From Pseudoalteromonas sp. R3 (GTDB lineage Bacteria; Pseudomonadota; Gammaproteobacteria; Enterobacterales; Alteromonadaceae), in assembly GCF_004014715.1 (NCBI RefSeq), contig NZ_CP034835.1:744001-808000 (forward strand): 64,000 nt of DNA. Reading direction: 5' to 3'. The notes under the pieces were generated by a model, which saw only the letters and a program-made list of their open reading frames with translations, was not told where the DNA came from and searched no databases. Each line of letters opens with the position of its first letter. The stretch's first letter is position 1. This document shows, piece after piece, positions 1 through 10,361 of the stretch. The translations under genes and the position numbers were made by a program.

Positions 1-2481
1 ATGGCAGAAGCCGAGTATATGGTAACTGCCACTGGGTATATTCGTTCGGTAACCGACATTGCCCAAATCCCGCTGGGTCTCAATGAACAGGGCACCGCAC
101 TGACCATAGGTGATGTCGCCCAGATCACGATAGGTCCGCAAATGCGACGCGGCATCGCCGAGCTTAATGGCGAAGGTGAAGTAGTCGGTGGCGTGGTGGT
201 AATGCGTTTTGGTGAAAATGCACAGCAGACTATTGCCGGAGTGAAGACCCGACTGGATGAACTAAAGGCATCCCTACCCGAAGGTGTTGAGGTAGTCACT
301 GTGTATGATCGCAGCCAGTTGATCGAACGGGCGGTTGATAACCTCTGGCAAAAACTACTTGAAGAGCTGCTGGTGGTGGCCGTGATCTGTGCCGCCTTCT
401 TATTCCATCTGCGCTCTTCGCTGGTGGCGGTGATAACCTTGCCACTGGGGATCCTGGTGGCCTTTATTGTCATGTATTTTCAGGGAATAAACGCTAACAT
501 CATGTCGCTTGGTGGGATTGCCATTGCCATTGGTGCGATGACCGACGGGGCGATTGTGATGATAGAAAATCTCCACAAACACATGGAGAAGACGCCGCTG
601 ACCGACGACAATCGCTGGCAGGTGGTGGCAAAAGCGGCCACGGAAGTCGGGCCTGCCTTGTTCTTCAGTCTGCTGATCATCACAGTGTCCTTTCTACCGG
701 TGTTTATCCTCGAAGCGCAAGAGGGGCGTATGTTTGCGCCATTGGCATACACTAAAACCTATGCCATGGCGGCGGCTGCCGGACTGGCAATTACCCTGGT
801 TCCTGTGCTGATGGGTTATTTTATCCGTGGCAAAGTCACGCCTGAGCGCAAGAACCCGCTTAATCGCTTGTTGATCGCCGCCTATTTGCCAGTGCTACGC
901 CAGGTGATGCGGTTTCCTAAAACTACACTGGTGGCAGCGGTCGCTCTGACTGTCGTGGGCTTTTATCCGCTGAATAAAATCGGCAGCGAATTTATTCCAC
1001 CACTGGATGAAGGCGACCTTATGTATATGCCCACCACCTATCCGGGGATATCCATCGGTAAAGCGCGTGAGTTATTACAGCAAACAGACAAGCTGATTAA
1101 GACCGTCCCAGAAGTAGAAAATGTGTTTGGTAAAGTCGGGCGTGCCGAGTCGGCCACCGATCCCGCGCCGCTGACCATGATTGAAACCTTTATTCAGCTT
1201 AAGCCCCGCAGTGAATGGCGTGAAGGTATGACCACGGATAAGCTCAAAGCCGAGCTGGACCGTCTGGTGAAGTTACCAGGTGTTAGCAATGCCTGGGTGA
1301 TGCCTATCAAAACCCGTATTGACATGCTCGCCACGGGTATCAAAACGCCGGTAGGGGTTAAGATTGCGGGCCCGGATCTGACGGTCATTGAATCGCTTGG
1401 CCAGCGCCTCGAAACCATTCTCAACAAGGTGCCTGGTACTGCGTCAGTATATTCTGAACGGGTCGCTGGTGGGCGCTATATTAAGGTGGATATTCGCCGC
1501 GAGCAGGCCAGTCGTTTCGGGCTGAACATTGCTGACGTACAGCAGGTGGTGGCCACCGCGATTGGCGGTATGAACGTCACCCAAACCGTGGAAGGACAGG
1601 AGCGTTATCCAGTCAATTTACGTTATCCGCAGGATTATCGTAGCTCGCCTGAACAATTGGCGCGCTTGCCAATAGTGACGCCCGGGGGACAGCGAATTGC
1701 ACTTGGGGATGTGGCCGAGGTGTACGTGGAAAGTGGTGCGCCGGGGATCAAAAGTGAGAATGCCCGCATCAATGGCTGGACCTTTGTTGATATAGATGGT
1801 GTTGACCTGGGCAGTTATGTTGAGCAGGCGCGTAATGTGGTGGCCGAGGAACTGGATTTACCTGCCGGATACTCTTTAAACTGGGCCGGACAGTACGAGT
1901 ATATGATCCGGGCACAAGAAAAGCTCAGCTACGTGCTGCCGTTGACTTTGGCGATCATCATGTTACTGCTGTATCTCAACTTCCGTCGCTTTGGCGAAGT
2001 AGCGCTGATCCTGCTGACTTTGCCTATGGCCACCGTGGGAGGCCTGTGGTTGATGTATCTGCAAGGCTTTAACTTCTCCGTTGCGGTTGGAGTCGGCTTT
2101 ATTGCATTGGCCGGAGTCGCAGTTGAGATTGGGGTGATCATGCTGGTATATCTGGAGCAGGCATTTAAAGACTTGCAAGATGAGGCTAACACCCGCCAAT
2201 TGCCTGTGAGTGAGTCGCAATACATTGACGCCTTACTGCATGGTGCCGCACTGCGAGTTCGCCCGGTGATGATGACAGTCGCGACTATCATCATTGGCCT
2301 GCTGCCTATTCTGTATGGTGCGGGTACTGGTTCCGAGATTATGAGCAGGATTGCAGCTCCTATGGTAGGCGGCATGGTCAGTGCACTGGTATTAGCGCTA
2401 TTGGTATTACCAGTGTGCTACAGCCTGATGAAAAAGCCTGCGCTGCAACGCTTTAACGCGCAAATACAGCAGGCTCGCTAA
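1..2481 (+). CDS. cusA: CusA-type heavy-metal RND efflux pump (5' end outside window)
   Basis: Inner-membrane proton-driven pump of the HME-RND family, which exports Cu(I)/Ag(I) or divalent metals through a tripartite complex with a periplasmic adaptor and an outer-membrane channel. The 826 visible residues correspond to roughly the last four fifths of a ~1040-residue family member; the frame is open at base 1, so the ATG there need not be the start. Transmembrane helices begin near residue 119; the GGIAIAIGAMTDGAIVMIEN stretch (about 171-190) carries the proton-relay Asp at 182. The pore-domain stretch RIDMLATGIKTPVG and the later GGMNVTQTVEG supply two Met expected of CusA; the third Met position of E. 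coli CusA appears to be Leu (GVDLGSY), so the metal specificity is unsure. The adaptor and channel genes would lie upstream of the window. Confidence 0.9.
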   Translation: MAEAEYMVTATGYIRSVTDIAQIPLGLNEQGTALTIGDVAQITIGPQMRRGIAELNGEGEVVGGVVVMRFGENAQQTIAGVKTRLDELKASLPEGVEVVTVYDRSQLIERAVDNLWQKLLEELLVVAVICAAFLFHLRSSLVAVITLPLGILVAFIVMYFQGINANIMSLGGIAIAIGAMTDGAIVMIENLHKHMEKTPLTDDNRWQVVAKAATEVGPALFFSLLIITVSFLPVFILEAQEGRMFAPLAYTKTYAMAAAAGLAITLVPVLMGYFIRGKVTPERKNPLNRLLIAAYLPVLRQVMRFPKTTLVAAVALTVVGFYPLNKIGSEFIPPLDEGDLMYMPTTYPGISIGKARELLQQTDKLIKTVPEVENVFGKVGRAESATDPAPLTMIETFIQLKPRSEWREGMTTDKLKAELDRLVKLPGVSNAWVMPIKTRIDMLATGIKTPVGVKIAGPDLTVIESLGQRLETILNKVPGTASVYSERVAGGRYIKVDIRREQASRFGLNIADVQQVVATAIGGMNVTQTVEGQERYPVNLRYPQDYRSSPEQLARLPIVTPGGQRIALGDVAEVYVESGAPGIKSENARINGWTFVDIDGVDLGSYVEQARNVVAEELDLPAGYSLNWAGQYEYMIRAQEKLSYVLPLTLAIIMLLLYLNFRRFGEVALILLTLPMATVGGLWLMYLQGFNFSVAVGVGFIALAGVAVEIGVIMLVYLEQAFKDLQDEANTRQLPVSESQYIDALLHGAALRVRPVMMTVATIIIGLLPILYGAGTGSEIMSRIAAPMVGGMVSALVLALLVLPVCYSLMKKPALQRFNAQIQQAR

Positions 2482-2486
2482 CGAGA

Positions 2487-3599
2487 TTAGGTTGGGAAAG
2501 TCAGGCCATTATTGACCTGTGTGGCGGCCACAAAGGCATCAAAGGCACTGACTTTCCCAAGCAGTGCTACCTTAGTGGCGTGCCATTCGCGGCGCTGATA
2601 ACCACCAATCTCCTGCCAGGCGGCCATCTCATCGGCACTGGGGTAATAAATGGTCGCGCCATTTCTGAGCAAGCCTCTTTGGCAGTAAAGCGCTGTTTGG
2701 CGGGCCATCGGCAGATGCTGAGTAAAGGTTTTCTCTGCCCCCTCCCAAACGGCGATGCGTAGTTTTCTTGGCAGTGCTTTAAGCCACTGCTGGTTAATCA
2801 CGGATACCCAACCGTCCTGCACTGAGTTGATCAAAGATACAGCCCCAATGTGGCGGTTTAATCCGTTTGGGCCGTTATATAACCCGGTTACCGACGGGTC
2901 CAGAGCATCGAAGCGTTTACGAGCAGCAAGCATAGCTGCTTTTTTCCAGGCCACCTGAACAGGAGTGGTGCCACAGAGTTGGTAAAACTGTCTGAGTACC
3001 TGACTGGCGGGCACACGAAAAATCACATCAATGATGTCGCTGGGCGTTTTCAGCAATTTGCCGTAATGACGTGTGGAGGTCAGGGTTCTGGCACCTGGCA
3101 GATGATAGAGCAAGATCGCGACCTCGCCCCGAGCACGGATCTGATCAGTGACCTGTTGCTGCCATAATTTTGAGGTGATGAGATTCAGGTAAGACTGAGA
3201 CTGTGCAGCCCAAAAGGGAATATTGAGAATATCGAGCTTAGGCACAATAGGTGACAGGTTAGAGACACTCAGCAGCGCACCCTGAATGGCACCTCTGGAA
3301 ACCTGTACAGCCAGCTCATGGCCAACACCTAGCTGGCCTTTATCGCGGATCTCCACACAGATCTTACCATTAGAAAAGTCTTCAATATTGTGTTTCAGCT
3401 GCTGGTGCATATGAGGAGAAGACAGCCATAACTCGGTATTGTAGGGGGAGGCAAAGACTAGACGGTAACGTGCTCCGGTGCAGTCTGGTTGCTTTGCTTG
3501 CAACTGTGTTCCCAGCAGAGGCAGTAAGGCGGTACTTTGGCGCAAAAAAGTGCGCCTGCCAGGGGATAACGGACTATTGGGTTTACCTAAGCTGCTCAT
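2487..3599 (-). CDS. TRAP-type (DctP family) substrate-binding protein, Tat-exported
   Basis: Periplasmic binding protein of the DctP family, 370 residues. The N-terminus has a twin-arginine signal (GRRTFLRQ, residues 14-21) followed by a short hydrophobic stretch. Family features are visible: the GHELAVQVSRGAIQG region, and the FRVPAS stretch that normally carries the Arg binding the ligand carboxylate. No TRAP membrane subunits (DctQ/DctM) flank it. It is instead divergent from a histidine kinase across a 237-bp gap, so it may serve as a ligand-sensing partner for that kinase rather than a transport component; this role is inferred from position only. It converges on cusA with 5 bp between stop codons. 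Confidence 0.8.
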   Translation of the reverse strand: MSSLGKPNSPLSPGRRTFLRQSTALLPLLGTQLQAKQPDCTGARYRLVFASPYNTELWLSSPHMHQQLKHNIEDFSNGKICVEIRDKGQLGVGHELAVQVSRGAIQGALLSVSNLSPIVPKLDILNIPFWAAQSQSYLNLITSKLWQQQVTDQIRARGEVAILLYHLPGARTLTSTRHYGKLLKTPSDIIDVIFRVPASQVLRQFYQLCGTTPVQVAWKKAAMLAARKRFDALDPSVTGLYNGPNGLNRHIGAVSLINSVQDGWVSVINQQWLKALPRKLRIAVWEGAEKTFTQHLPMARQTALYCQRGLLRNGATIYYPSADEMAAWQEIGGYQRREWHATKVALLGKVSAFDAFVAATQVNNGLTFPT

Positions 3600-3836
3600 G
3601 CCTTCACTCTAAGTAACTGCAACCCAACTGCATCAGGTCTGAATGAACTTATGCTATTAAGTCTAGACCGCATTGGATTAAATGAAAATCAGGCTAGGGA
3701 TAACCATAGCGAGCGGTGCTTTATAAAGGAGAGTATTTTTTACCGTGAGCGAATGATGCAAAGTCTGGTAATGCTCGCCGAACCCGATTATGTTGTCTAA
3801 GCTTAGGAGGGATAGGGGCAAGTCAGGAACTTATTT

Positions 3837-5657
3837 GTGCAGTTAAAACAGTCACTTTTGTTATTCAAAGTGGCCGCCATTGGTGCGGCGTTGATCATTG
3901 CGACGGTGAGCTGGTTTCTTTACCGGGAGCTGGATCATAGCAAGCAACTCAACGATCATTTATTTAAATTACAAACCCAGATCCAGCGGTTGTTAGATCA
4001 AGAAGAGCGGTTTGTGATTGAAAGGCAGAAAGCTTCGTTGCTCTCTATTGATGATTATCGTTATGCGTATCGGGATAGCTTCAATGAGCTGGTCGCTTTA
4101 CTGATGACTGATCATCAACATCTTGAGTTGCTGTTTAAGCTCGATGAGCAGGTTAACCAGTTCGCCGAGTTGTACGAGCAGCTGGCCTCTATGCAGGCGC
4201 TGCTGGGCTATGATAAAGACGATGGTGTGTATGGTGAGTTCCGTAGTAAAGCGCATGCCTTGCAGGCGCTTGCCAAAGAGGCACAAGACCCGCAACTGGA
4301 GATCTTGCTTTTGGAGTTGAGACGACGGGAAAAAGACTTTTTGCTCCGGCTCGACAGAAACTATCTCAATCTGCATGGCGATCTTATCCTGCAAGCCAAA
4401 AATCGCATCCGGACACAGTTTCCCGATCGTGCAGAGGCATTTCTGTTGACGCTGGAGCATTATCAGAATGGCTTTGTCGTATACACCAATGTGCTGCAAA
4501 AACAGGGGCTGGATCATAACCAGGGCGTACGTGGTGAGTTGGGTGAGCTGAAACTGGCAATACGCGGCCATTTTACAATTGTGGCTAAACAGCTTTTCAG
4601 TGCGTATCAGGAGGAGCAGCAACAGCTGATCCTGATCAGCTTGCTATCAATCGTACTCAGTAGCGGTTTTAGTCTGCTGCTGTTGTACTATCTGAACAGT
4701 CGGGTATCCGAGCAGGTCATGGCCATTGGCAGAGTGCTTGTCAGGGTTGCTAAACATGAAGACTTTTCTTTACGGGTAAACCTCAAAAGTGAAGATGAAA
4801 TTGCGCAGATAGGGCACCATCTTGATGAACTACTCGATTTTATTGAGACCCTGATGGCCCGGCTCAGCGCGGCCCAGCAGCGGCTAATTGAAGAGGCCAA
4901 AATGGCCAGCCTGAGCAATATGGTCAGTGGCTTTGCTCATGAACTAAACACTCCATTGGGGATCGCTATTACCAGTCAGTCTCATCTTAAAGCACAGGTC
5001 GAGAATATGCGCCGCGATTTAGACAGTGGCCAGCTGAAGAAAACCACGCTGACTAATCTTATCGGGGAGGCTGAATCGGCGCTATTCTTGCTCGAAAACA
5101 ACTTGCACCGCACTGCCTCGCTCATCGACGACTTTAAAAAGGTATCGGCACAGCAGCATTACGATACGGAAATGGAGTTTGACCTGAAAACCCTTGTGGA
5201 AGGGGTGTTTGATTGCTATCGCAGCGAACTGCCTGAGGAGGAATACAAAATTGAAGTCGAAATACCGGATAATCTGATCCTCAGCAGTTACCCCAATGTG
5301 TTTAATCAGATCATCGGATATAGTCTGAACAACAGTATTTTGCATGGTAAACATCCAGACAGACAGCTTACCATCATTGTCTCGGCGCATATCGTGAATG
5401 ACTATGTGCACTTCTATTTTAAAGACGACGGGCAGGGGATTGATAAGGAACTGCTGCCAGTGATTTTTGAGCCTTTTGTTACTTCAAAACGTCATTCGGG
5501 TGGCACAGGGCTGGGGCTGAGTATTATCTACAACCTGGTGACTCAAAAGCTTGGCGGGGAGATTAAAATACAAAGCCCCGCACATGGCGGGGCTTGCTTA
5601 CACATTATTCTGGCGAATACCGCGTTCAAGATGGTATCGCCAGAGCCATGTGATTAG
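3837..5657 (+). CDS. Membrane sensor histidine kinase
   Basis: Inner-membrane two-component sensor kinase of 606 residues. A first membrane segment lies near residues 8-27, followed by a long, mostly helical periplasmic domain, a second membrane segment near 263-283, a HAMP-like linker and a helical DHp domain. The phospho-acceptor His is at 368 in GFAHELNTPLG. The catalytic domain has an N box (GYSLNNSILHG), DDGQGI and GGTGLGLS. The start is GTG, preceded by a CAGGAAC ribosome site. No response regulator gene is in view, so its output partner is encoded elsewhere. Its neighbour is the divergent TRAP-type binding protein. The helical sensor resembles the general layout of TorS-like kinases, but the family of the sensor domain was not identified. 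Confidence 0.88.
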   Translation: MQLKQSLLLFKVAAIGAALIIATVSWFLYRELDHSKQLNDHLFKLQTQIQRLLDQEERFVIERQKASLLSIDDYRYAYRDSFNELVALLMTDHQHLELLFKLDEQVNQFAELYEQLASMQALLGYDKDDGVYGEFRSKAHALQALAKEAQDPQLEILLLELRRREKDFLLRLDRNYLNLHGDLILQAKNRIRTQFPDRAEAFLLTLEHYQNGFVVYTNVLQKQGLDHNQGVRGELGELKLAIRGHFTIVAKQLFSAYQEEQQQLILISLLSIVLSSGFSLLLLYYLNSRVSEQVMAIGRVLVRVAKHEDFSLRVNLKSEDEIAQIGHHLDELLDFIETLMARLSAAQQRLIEEAKMASLSNMVSGFAHELNTPLGIAITSQSHLKAQVENMRRDLDSGQLKKTTLTNLIGEAESALFLLENNLHRTASLIDDFKKVSAQQHYDTEMEFDLKTLVEGVFDCYRSELPEEEYKIEVEIPDNLILSSYPNVFNQIIGYSLNNSILHGKHPDRQLTIIVSAHIVNDYVHFYFKDDGQGIDKELLPVIFEPFVTSKRHSGGTGLGLSIIYNLVTQKLGGEIKIQSPAHGGACLHIILANTAFKMVSPEPCD

Positions 5658-7492
5658 GCTTTTTTGCTGGCAACCCATTCGTTCACGAACTGCTCTAGTA
5701 CGTTCAGCGGCACCGGGCCACTTTTTAGCACTACATCGTGGAACTGACGAATATCGAACTTGTCGCCCAGCTCTTTCTTAGCAGCTTCACGCAGTTCAAC
5801 AATTTTCAGCATACCAATCTTGTAAGCCGTCGCCTGAGATGGGATCACGATGTGGCGCTCTACCATTTTCACTGCGTCTGACTTCGCGTTTGGTGTATTG
5901 TTTACATAGTAATCAATGCCTTCCTGACGCGTCCACTTCATTGCATGGATACCAGTGTCTACGACCAGGCGACAAGCACGCCATAGTTCCATCGCCAGGC
6001 GGCCAAAGTCAGAATACGGGTCTTCATACAAGCCCATTTCTTTTGGTACCAGCTCAGAGTACAGTCCCCAGCCTTCAGTGTAAGCGGTATAGCGGCCAAA
6101 CTTACGGAACTTAGGCATGTTTTCCAGTTCCATTGCAATGGCGATTTGCATGTGGTGGCCAGGAATACCTTCGTGGTAAGCCAGTGCTTCCATCTGATAG
6201 GTTGGCATAGCTTCCATGTCATACAGGTTTGCATAGTAAACACCCGGGCGTGAGCCATCAGGAGCTGGTTGCTGATAGAAGGCTTTACCCGCTGATTTTT
6301 CACGGAAAGCTTCTACGCGTTTGACTATCATGTCGGCTTTTGGCTTGACGATGAACAGCTCGTCAAGACGACCTTTCAGGTTGTCTATCATGGCTGTCGC
6401 GTCTGCCAGGTACTTGGCTTTGCCTTCTTCAGTGTTAGGCAGGTAGAACTGCTTGTCGGTACGCATGAACTGCATAAAGGCTTTTAGATCGCCCTTGAAA
6501 CCAACTTTTTCTTTGATTTCACGCATTTCATCATGAATACGTGCAACCTCAGACAAGCCAATTTTGTGGATTTCTGCGGCGGTTAAGTCTGTGGTGGTGG
6601 TACGTGCCAGCGCATTGTTGAAATACTTCTCACCATCAGGGAACTTCCAGGCACCGTCACGAGTATCAGCACGCTTTTCAAGCTGTTGCAGGTAGCTGAT
6701 TAGCTTAGAGTAGGCTGGTTTAACCGCTGTTTTAAGTGCTTCTGTTGCCTCGCCAATCAGGGCTTGCTTCTCACTGTCTGCAATGTCAAGTTTGTTGACT
6801 TTGCGCTTAAAATCAGCCAACAGAGTTGAATCGTCACCGCTGGCAAACGGCGCACCCTTGATGATATTTTTGCTTGAATCAATGACGTGAGGGAAGACAA
6901 ACTTAGGCGCGATAATGCCTTTGTCAGCACGGGTATCCAGGTCTTGTACTAGCTGATCGAATACTGCAGGAACACCATTTAGGCGTGAAATATACGCTTT
7001 TGCGTCTTTTACATCAGTGATTTGGTGCTGGTTGATCAAAAATGCAGGGACCATCGCGTGAGTGCCGTACATTTGATTGACCGGATAGGTGTGATAACGC
7101 CATTTGTAATCGGCAATTTGATTCTCCAGGTTTTGCTTGAATAAGTCATAGCTTACCTGAGTTTGTGCATCCAGCTTACTACGGTCAATTGCCTTTAAAG
7201 TAACCAAGTCTTTCTTGGTGAGCTCCAGATCTTCTTTGGCACGAGCTTCAGAGCCATCATCCCACTTGTCGTAATCTTGTTTAATACCCAGGTAAGTTTG
7301 GTAAACCGGGCTGCGCATCACGCCGCGCATAAAAACTTCATCGAAAAAGGCATTAGCCTTTTCTACTTCGCTTTGTACCACTTGTTGTGTTACTTCCGCC
7401 TTGGCGGTGTTAGTTGGTTGCTCTGCAGTTTGCTGACAACCTGAGAGGAGCGCTGCTGCCACGGCTGCGGCAAGGAGTGTCATTTTACGCAT
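5654..7492 (-). CDS. DUF885 family lipoprotein, putative metallopeptidase
   Basis: Predicted lipoprotein of 612 residues: the N-terminus is a short signal ending in the lipobox LLSGC (Cys about 19), so the mature protein should be membrane-anchored in the periplasm. The DUF885 family is widespread in marine gammaproteobacteria and is thought to be peptidase-like. The conserved block YHEGIPGHHMQ near residue 440, followed by TAYTEGWGLYSEL, holds the His/Glu residues suspected to bind metal. The substrate is unknown. It overlaps the end of the histidine kinase gene on the other strand by 4 bp. Confidence 0.85.
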   Translation of the reverse strand: MRKMTLLAAAVAAALLSGCQQTAEQPTNTAKAEVTQQVVQSEVEKANAFFDEVFMRGVMRSPVYQTYLGIKQDYDKWDDGSEARAKEDLELTKKDLVTLKAIDRSKLDAQTQVSYDLFKQNLENQIADYKWRYHTYPVNQMYGTHAMVPAFLINQHQITDVKDAKAYISRLNGVPAVFDQLVQDLDTRADKGIIAPKFVFPHVIDSSKNIIKGAPFASGDDSTLLADFKRKVNKLDIADSEKQALIGEATEALKTAVKPAYSKLISYLQQLEKRADTRDGAWKFPDGEKYFNNALARTTTTDLTAAEIHKIGLSEVARIHDEMREIKEKVGFKGDLKAFMQFMRTDKQFYLPNTEEGKAKYLADATAMIDNLKGRLDELFIVKPKADMIVKRVEAFREKSAGKAFYQQPAPDGSRPGVYYANLYDMEAMPTYQMEALAYHEGIPGHHMQIAIAMELENMPKFRKFGRYTAYTEGWGLYSELVPKEMGLYEDPYSDFGRLAMELWRACRLVVDTGIHAMKWTRQEGIDYYVNNTPNAKSDAVKMVERHIVIPSQATAYKIGMLKIVELREAAKKELGDKFDIRQFHDVVLKSGPVPLNVLEQFVNEWVASKKA

Positions 7493-7624
7493 GGGTTACC
7501 TTTTTTATTGTGTTCCACTTGGATTCGGGTGTTGGTGCAATGTCACCAACAAAAATTGTGTCCGGCAGGTGTTTTATCATCTACCGGCAAGCTTACCAGC
7601 CCAATCTTATCCTAAGAGCAGGTA

Positions 7625-8761
7625 TCAGACGAACAATTCTAGCAGGTCATTGAGATATCTGTGGCCCTTAATTGTTACCAACCATGAATCGCCCTGGTCT
7701 ATTAGCAGTTTTTGTTCAATCGCCCGGGCAATTGCTGGTTCAATTTCGCTCAGGGATAAGCCGGTATAATCGCAAAAATCCTGTTTTGTACATGGCGCCT
7801 GTAAGCGAAAACAGTTCATAAAGAACTCAAACGGGCGATCGGCGGGTTTTACCTGCCAACTGTCGTATAAATAGGGTTTAGTGAGATCCATGTAGCCGCG
7901 CGGATGTTTGACCTTGACGGTACGCACTATTTCATTGCTATCTGGTTGGGTGATTTTGCCATGAGCTCCGCAGCCAATGCCCAGATAATCGCCGAATTGC
8001 CAGTAATTCAGGTTATGCCGACATTGGTAACCGGCCTTGGCATAGCCGGAAATTTCGTATTGCTGATAGCCATGTTTGGCAAGCAAAGCCTGGCCTTGCT
8101 CCTGGATATCCCACAGGATGTCATCCTGAGGCAAGGTCGGTGGCTTAGATGCAAACTGAGTGTTGGGTTCAATGGTGAGCTGATACCAGGATAAATGGGG
8201 TGGGTTCAGATCTATCACCTGTTGAAGATCGCTTAGTGCATCTGCAACGGACTGATCCGGCAGACCATGCATCAGATCCATATTGAAGCTATTAAGTCCG
8301 GCATCATGGGCTTCAAAGGCGGCATGTCGGGCTTCTTGTTCACCATGAATACGGCCCAGCGCTTTTAACTTATCTGCTTGCAAGCTCTGCACGCCGATAG
8401 AGATACGGTTGATACCGGCAGCAACATAGTGTTTAAAGCGATCCGTTTCCACCGTACCCGGGTTAGCTTCCAGGGTGATTTCTATGTCATCAGCAAAGCC
8501 TATCAGCGCTTCAATTTCTCCCAGTAACTGAGTGTAGGCTGCGCCACTGAGCAGGCTGGGGGTTCCCCCACCGATAAAGATACTGTGGAGTTTACGACCC
8601 TGTACCAGAGACAGGTCGGCTCGCAAGTCCGCAAGCAGGTGCTGAATATACTCCTGCTCCGGGATCTCGCCTTTTTGGCCATGGCTGTTAAAGTCGCAAT
8701 AAGGGCATTTTTGCACGCACCAGGGCACGTGAATGTACAAGCTTAACGGTGGGAGTTTCAC
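7625..8761 (-). CDS. hemW: Heme chaperone HemW (radical SAM)
   Basis: Radical SAM protein of 378 residues in the HemW family, formerly called oxygen-independent coproporphyrinogen III oxidase-like; characterised members bind and transfer heme. The 4Fe-4S site is the CxxxCxxC motif with Cys15, Cys19 and Cys22 ([11 protein letters not shown]); the glycine-rich SAM motif GGGTPSLL follows. The HemW lineage lacks the extra N-terminal Cys residues of true HemN, and the short N-terminus here agrees. Its ATG overlaps the rdgB stop by 4 bp, so the two are translationally coupled as in many gammaproteobacteria. Confidence 0.93.
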   Translation of the reverse strand: MKLPPLSLYIHVPWCVQKCPYCDFNSHGQKGEIPEQEYIQHLLADLRADLSLVQGRKLHSIFIGGGTPSLLSGAAYTQLLGEIEALIGFADDIEITLEANPGTVETDRFKHYVAAGINRISIGVQSLQADKLKALGRIHGEQEARHAAFEAHDAGLNSFNMDLMHGLPDQSVADALSDLQQVIDLNPPHLSWYQLTIEPNTQFASKPPTLPQDDILWDIQEQGQALLAKHGYQQYEISGYAKAGYQCRHNLNYWQFGDYLGIGCGAHGKITQPDSNEIVRTVKVKHPRGYMDLTKPYLYDSWQVKPADRPFEFFMNCFRLQAPCTKQDFCDYTGLSLSEIEPAIARAIEQKLLIDQGDSWLVTIKGHRYLNDLLELFV

Positions 8762-9351
8762 AGCTGACCTTTAAAATGCGCCAGCAGTTGCTGTAATGCC
8801 TGACCGCGGTGACTGCGGGCATTTTTCTCTTCTTTACTCAGCTGAGCTGAGGTGCATTGCGTTTGTTCAACCCAGAAAACCGGGTCATAGCCGAAACCCT
8901 GTAAACCTTGCTGATCGTCGGTAATGCGCCCCTCCCAGCTGGCCTGACAAATGACCGGCGTAGGGTCATCGGCGTGGCGCATGTAAACCAGTACGCACCA
9001 GAATCGTGCAGTCCGCTCTGTAACGTCTGTCATTGCTTCAAGCAGTTTATCGATATTGTCCTGGTCGCTGGCTCCTGCACCTGCATAGCGCGCCGAATAC
9101 ACTCCAGGCGCGCCTTTGAGGGCATCAACTTCAAGACCGGAATCATCTGCAATGGCTGGCAAGCCGGTAATTTTGGCTGCATGACGGGCTTTGATAATGG
9201 CATTTTCCACAAAGGTAGTGCCGGTTTCTTCGACATCCCCCACGTTAAACTGGCTTTGCGGCAGGATTTCGATATTCAGATCTTTGAGCATGCTGCCAAG
9301 CTCGGCGACTTTGCCCGGATTGCCGGTAGCGAGAACGATTTGTCTGGTCAT
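8758..9351 (-). CDS. rdgB: RdgB/HAM1 dITP/XTP pyrophosphatase
   Basis: Cytosolic house-cleaning nucleotidase of 197 residues that hydrolyses dITP, ITP and XTP to the monophosphate plus pyrophosphate. Family signatures are clear: [11 protein letters not shown] at the N-terminus (phosphate-binding), [10 protein letters not shown] and the GVYSARYAG loop, and a C-terminal SHRGQAL for purine recognition. Length matches E. coli RdgB. It sits second to last in the minus-strand operon, one base downstream of the DUF4426 gene and overlapping hemW. Confidence 0.95.
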   Translation of the reverse strand: MTRQIVLATGNPGKVAELGSMLKDLNIEILPQSQFNVGDVEETGTTFVENAIIKARHAAKITGLPAIADDSGLEVDALKGAPGVYSARYAGAGASDQDNIDKLLEAMTDVTERTARFWCVLVYMRHADDPTPVICQASWEGRITDDQQGLQGFGYDPVFWVEQTQCTSAQLSKEEKNARSHRGQALQQLLAHFKGQL

Positions 9352-9352
9352 A

Positions 9353-9799
9353 TTAATCTACATAAAACTTTTGCTGAAATTTGAGCACGTGGCGCGTGTT
9401 ACCCTGCTGGATGGTGACTTCGAAGCGATAGGTGTCTTCGTGATCCACATCCATCTGCGCGAGATAGTATACCGCATCGCCTTCAACCACTTCTTTAAAT
9501 GTTAAGGTGGTTTTGTTGCCGATCAGGTTGCGCGCCTGACCGGTGAGCGTGGCGCGCTGCGCTGTGTTGTTGGCATCATCAGCCAGCACGGAAATATTAA
9601 TGATGGCCTTGCTGTTGCTGCGGGTTAACCCATATGCGCTGGCAATATTTGGCTGAATAAAGGTCGACGGGAAGGCGATATAGTGTACCTGCCAGTCGCC
9701 GAGTTGTTTGTATTGGCCTCCTTGTGGATTGGAAGCCTGTGCTGGCTGAGCTAAAAGCAGCATGGCCAGCATTGAAATAAGTGTCAAAAAGGGTTTCAT
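9353..9799 (-). CDS. DUF4426 domain exported protein
   Basis: Small exported protein of 148 residues with a cleavable signal (hydrophobic segment [17 protein letters not shown], likely cut after AQA). The mature part begins [20 protein letters not shown], typical of DUF4426, a beta-rich periplasmic domain of unknown function found near rdgB and yggT in gammaproteobacteria. It is one base from rdgB and 18 bp from yggT, so co-transcription is likely. It occupies the operon slot where yggU is found in E. coli. Confidence 0.8.
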   Translation of the reverse strand: MKPFLTLISMLAMLLLAQPAQASNPQGGQYKQLGDWQVHYIAFPSTFIQPNIASAYGLTRSNSKAIINISVLADDANNTAQRATLTGQARNLIGNKTTLTFKEVVEGDAVYYLAQMDVDHEDTYRFEVTIQQGNTRHVLKFQQKFYVD

Positions 9800-9817
9800 T
9801 GTTACGACTCCGACTGC

Positions 9818-10351
9818 TTAACGAAGCAGGTCCATCACTAAAATCTGTAAAAACTGCATGCCAATCAGTACCACCAGTATCGACAAATCCAGGCCGCCCA
9901 GCGGTGGGATAATTTTACGAATTGGGCGCAACATAGGTTCAGTAAGCTGATCAAATACCGCGGCAATCGGGTTATAGCCCTGTGCCACCCAGCTCAAAAT
10001 GGCACGGATAACTAATACCCAGAACACCAGTGAGAAGGCTTCTTTGATCACGGTCAGGGCACCTGAAATGGCTGCCTGCATGGCATCCCAGTAGCCACCA
10101 AACATCAGCATCAGTACCGACATTTTGGCAAAGCCGACCAACAGCGCCAGTACCAGAGATGCCAGGTCCAGCCCGCCTAACCCCGGGATCAGTTTTCGCA
10201 ATGGGTTAACGGCGAAAGAGGTCGCTTTGATCACGGCCTGACTCAGCGGGTTATAAAAATCCGCTTTGACTAATTGTAGCCAAAAACGCAACAGTACGAC
10301 CATCAAAAACAGGTCAAAAATAATCCCTACCAAAAATTGCATGGCGTTCAT
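9818..10351 (-). CDS. yggT: YggT family integral membrane protein
   Basis: Inner-membrane protein of 177 residues made of two YGGT repeats, each a pair of hydrophobic helices around an NPL/NP...R..P motif (NPLRKLIPGLGGLDL and MLRPIRKIIPPLGGLDLS). The chosen start is the ATG ending at 10351 because it is preceded by an AGGACA ribosome site; an in-frame ATG 21 codons upstream would overlap proC and has no such site. The family is linked to membrane or osmotic-stress functions, not firmly known. It lies 10 bp downstream of proC. Confidence 0.9.
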   Translation of the reverse strand: MNAMQFLVGIIFDLFLMVVLLRFWLQLVKADFYNPLSQAVIKATSFAVNPLRKLIPGLGGLDLASLVLALLVGFAKMSVLMLMFGGYWDAMQAAISGALTVIKEAFSLVFWVLVIRAILSWVAQGYNPIAAVFDQLTEPMLRPIRKIIPPLGGLDLSILVVLIGMQFLQILVMDLLR

Positions 10352-10361
10352 CGTGTGTCCT

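Noticed and set aside
3753..3800. 15-codon frame upstream of the histidine kinase as a leader peptide
   Set aside because: No ribosome site at proper distance and no attenuator-like structure after it.
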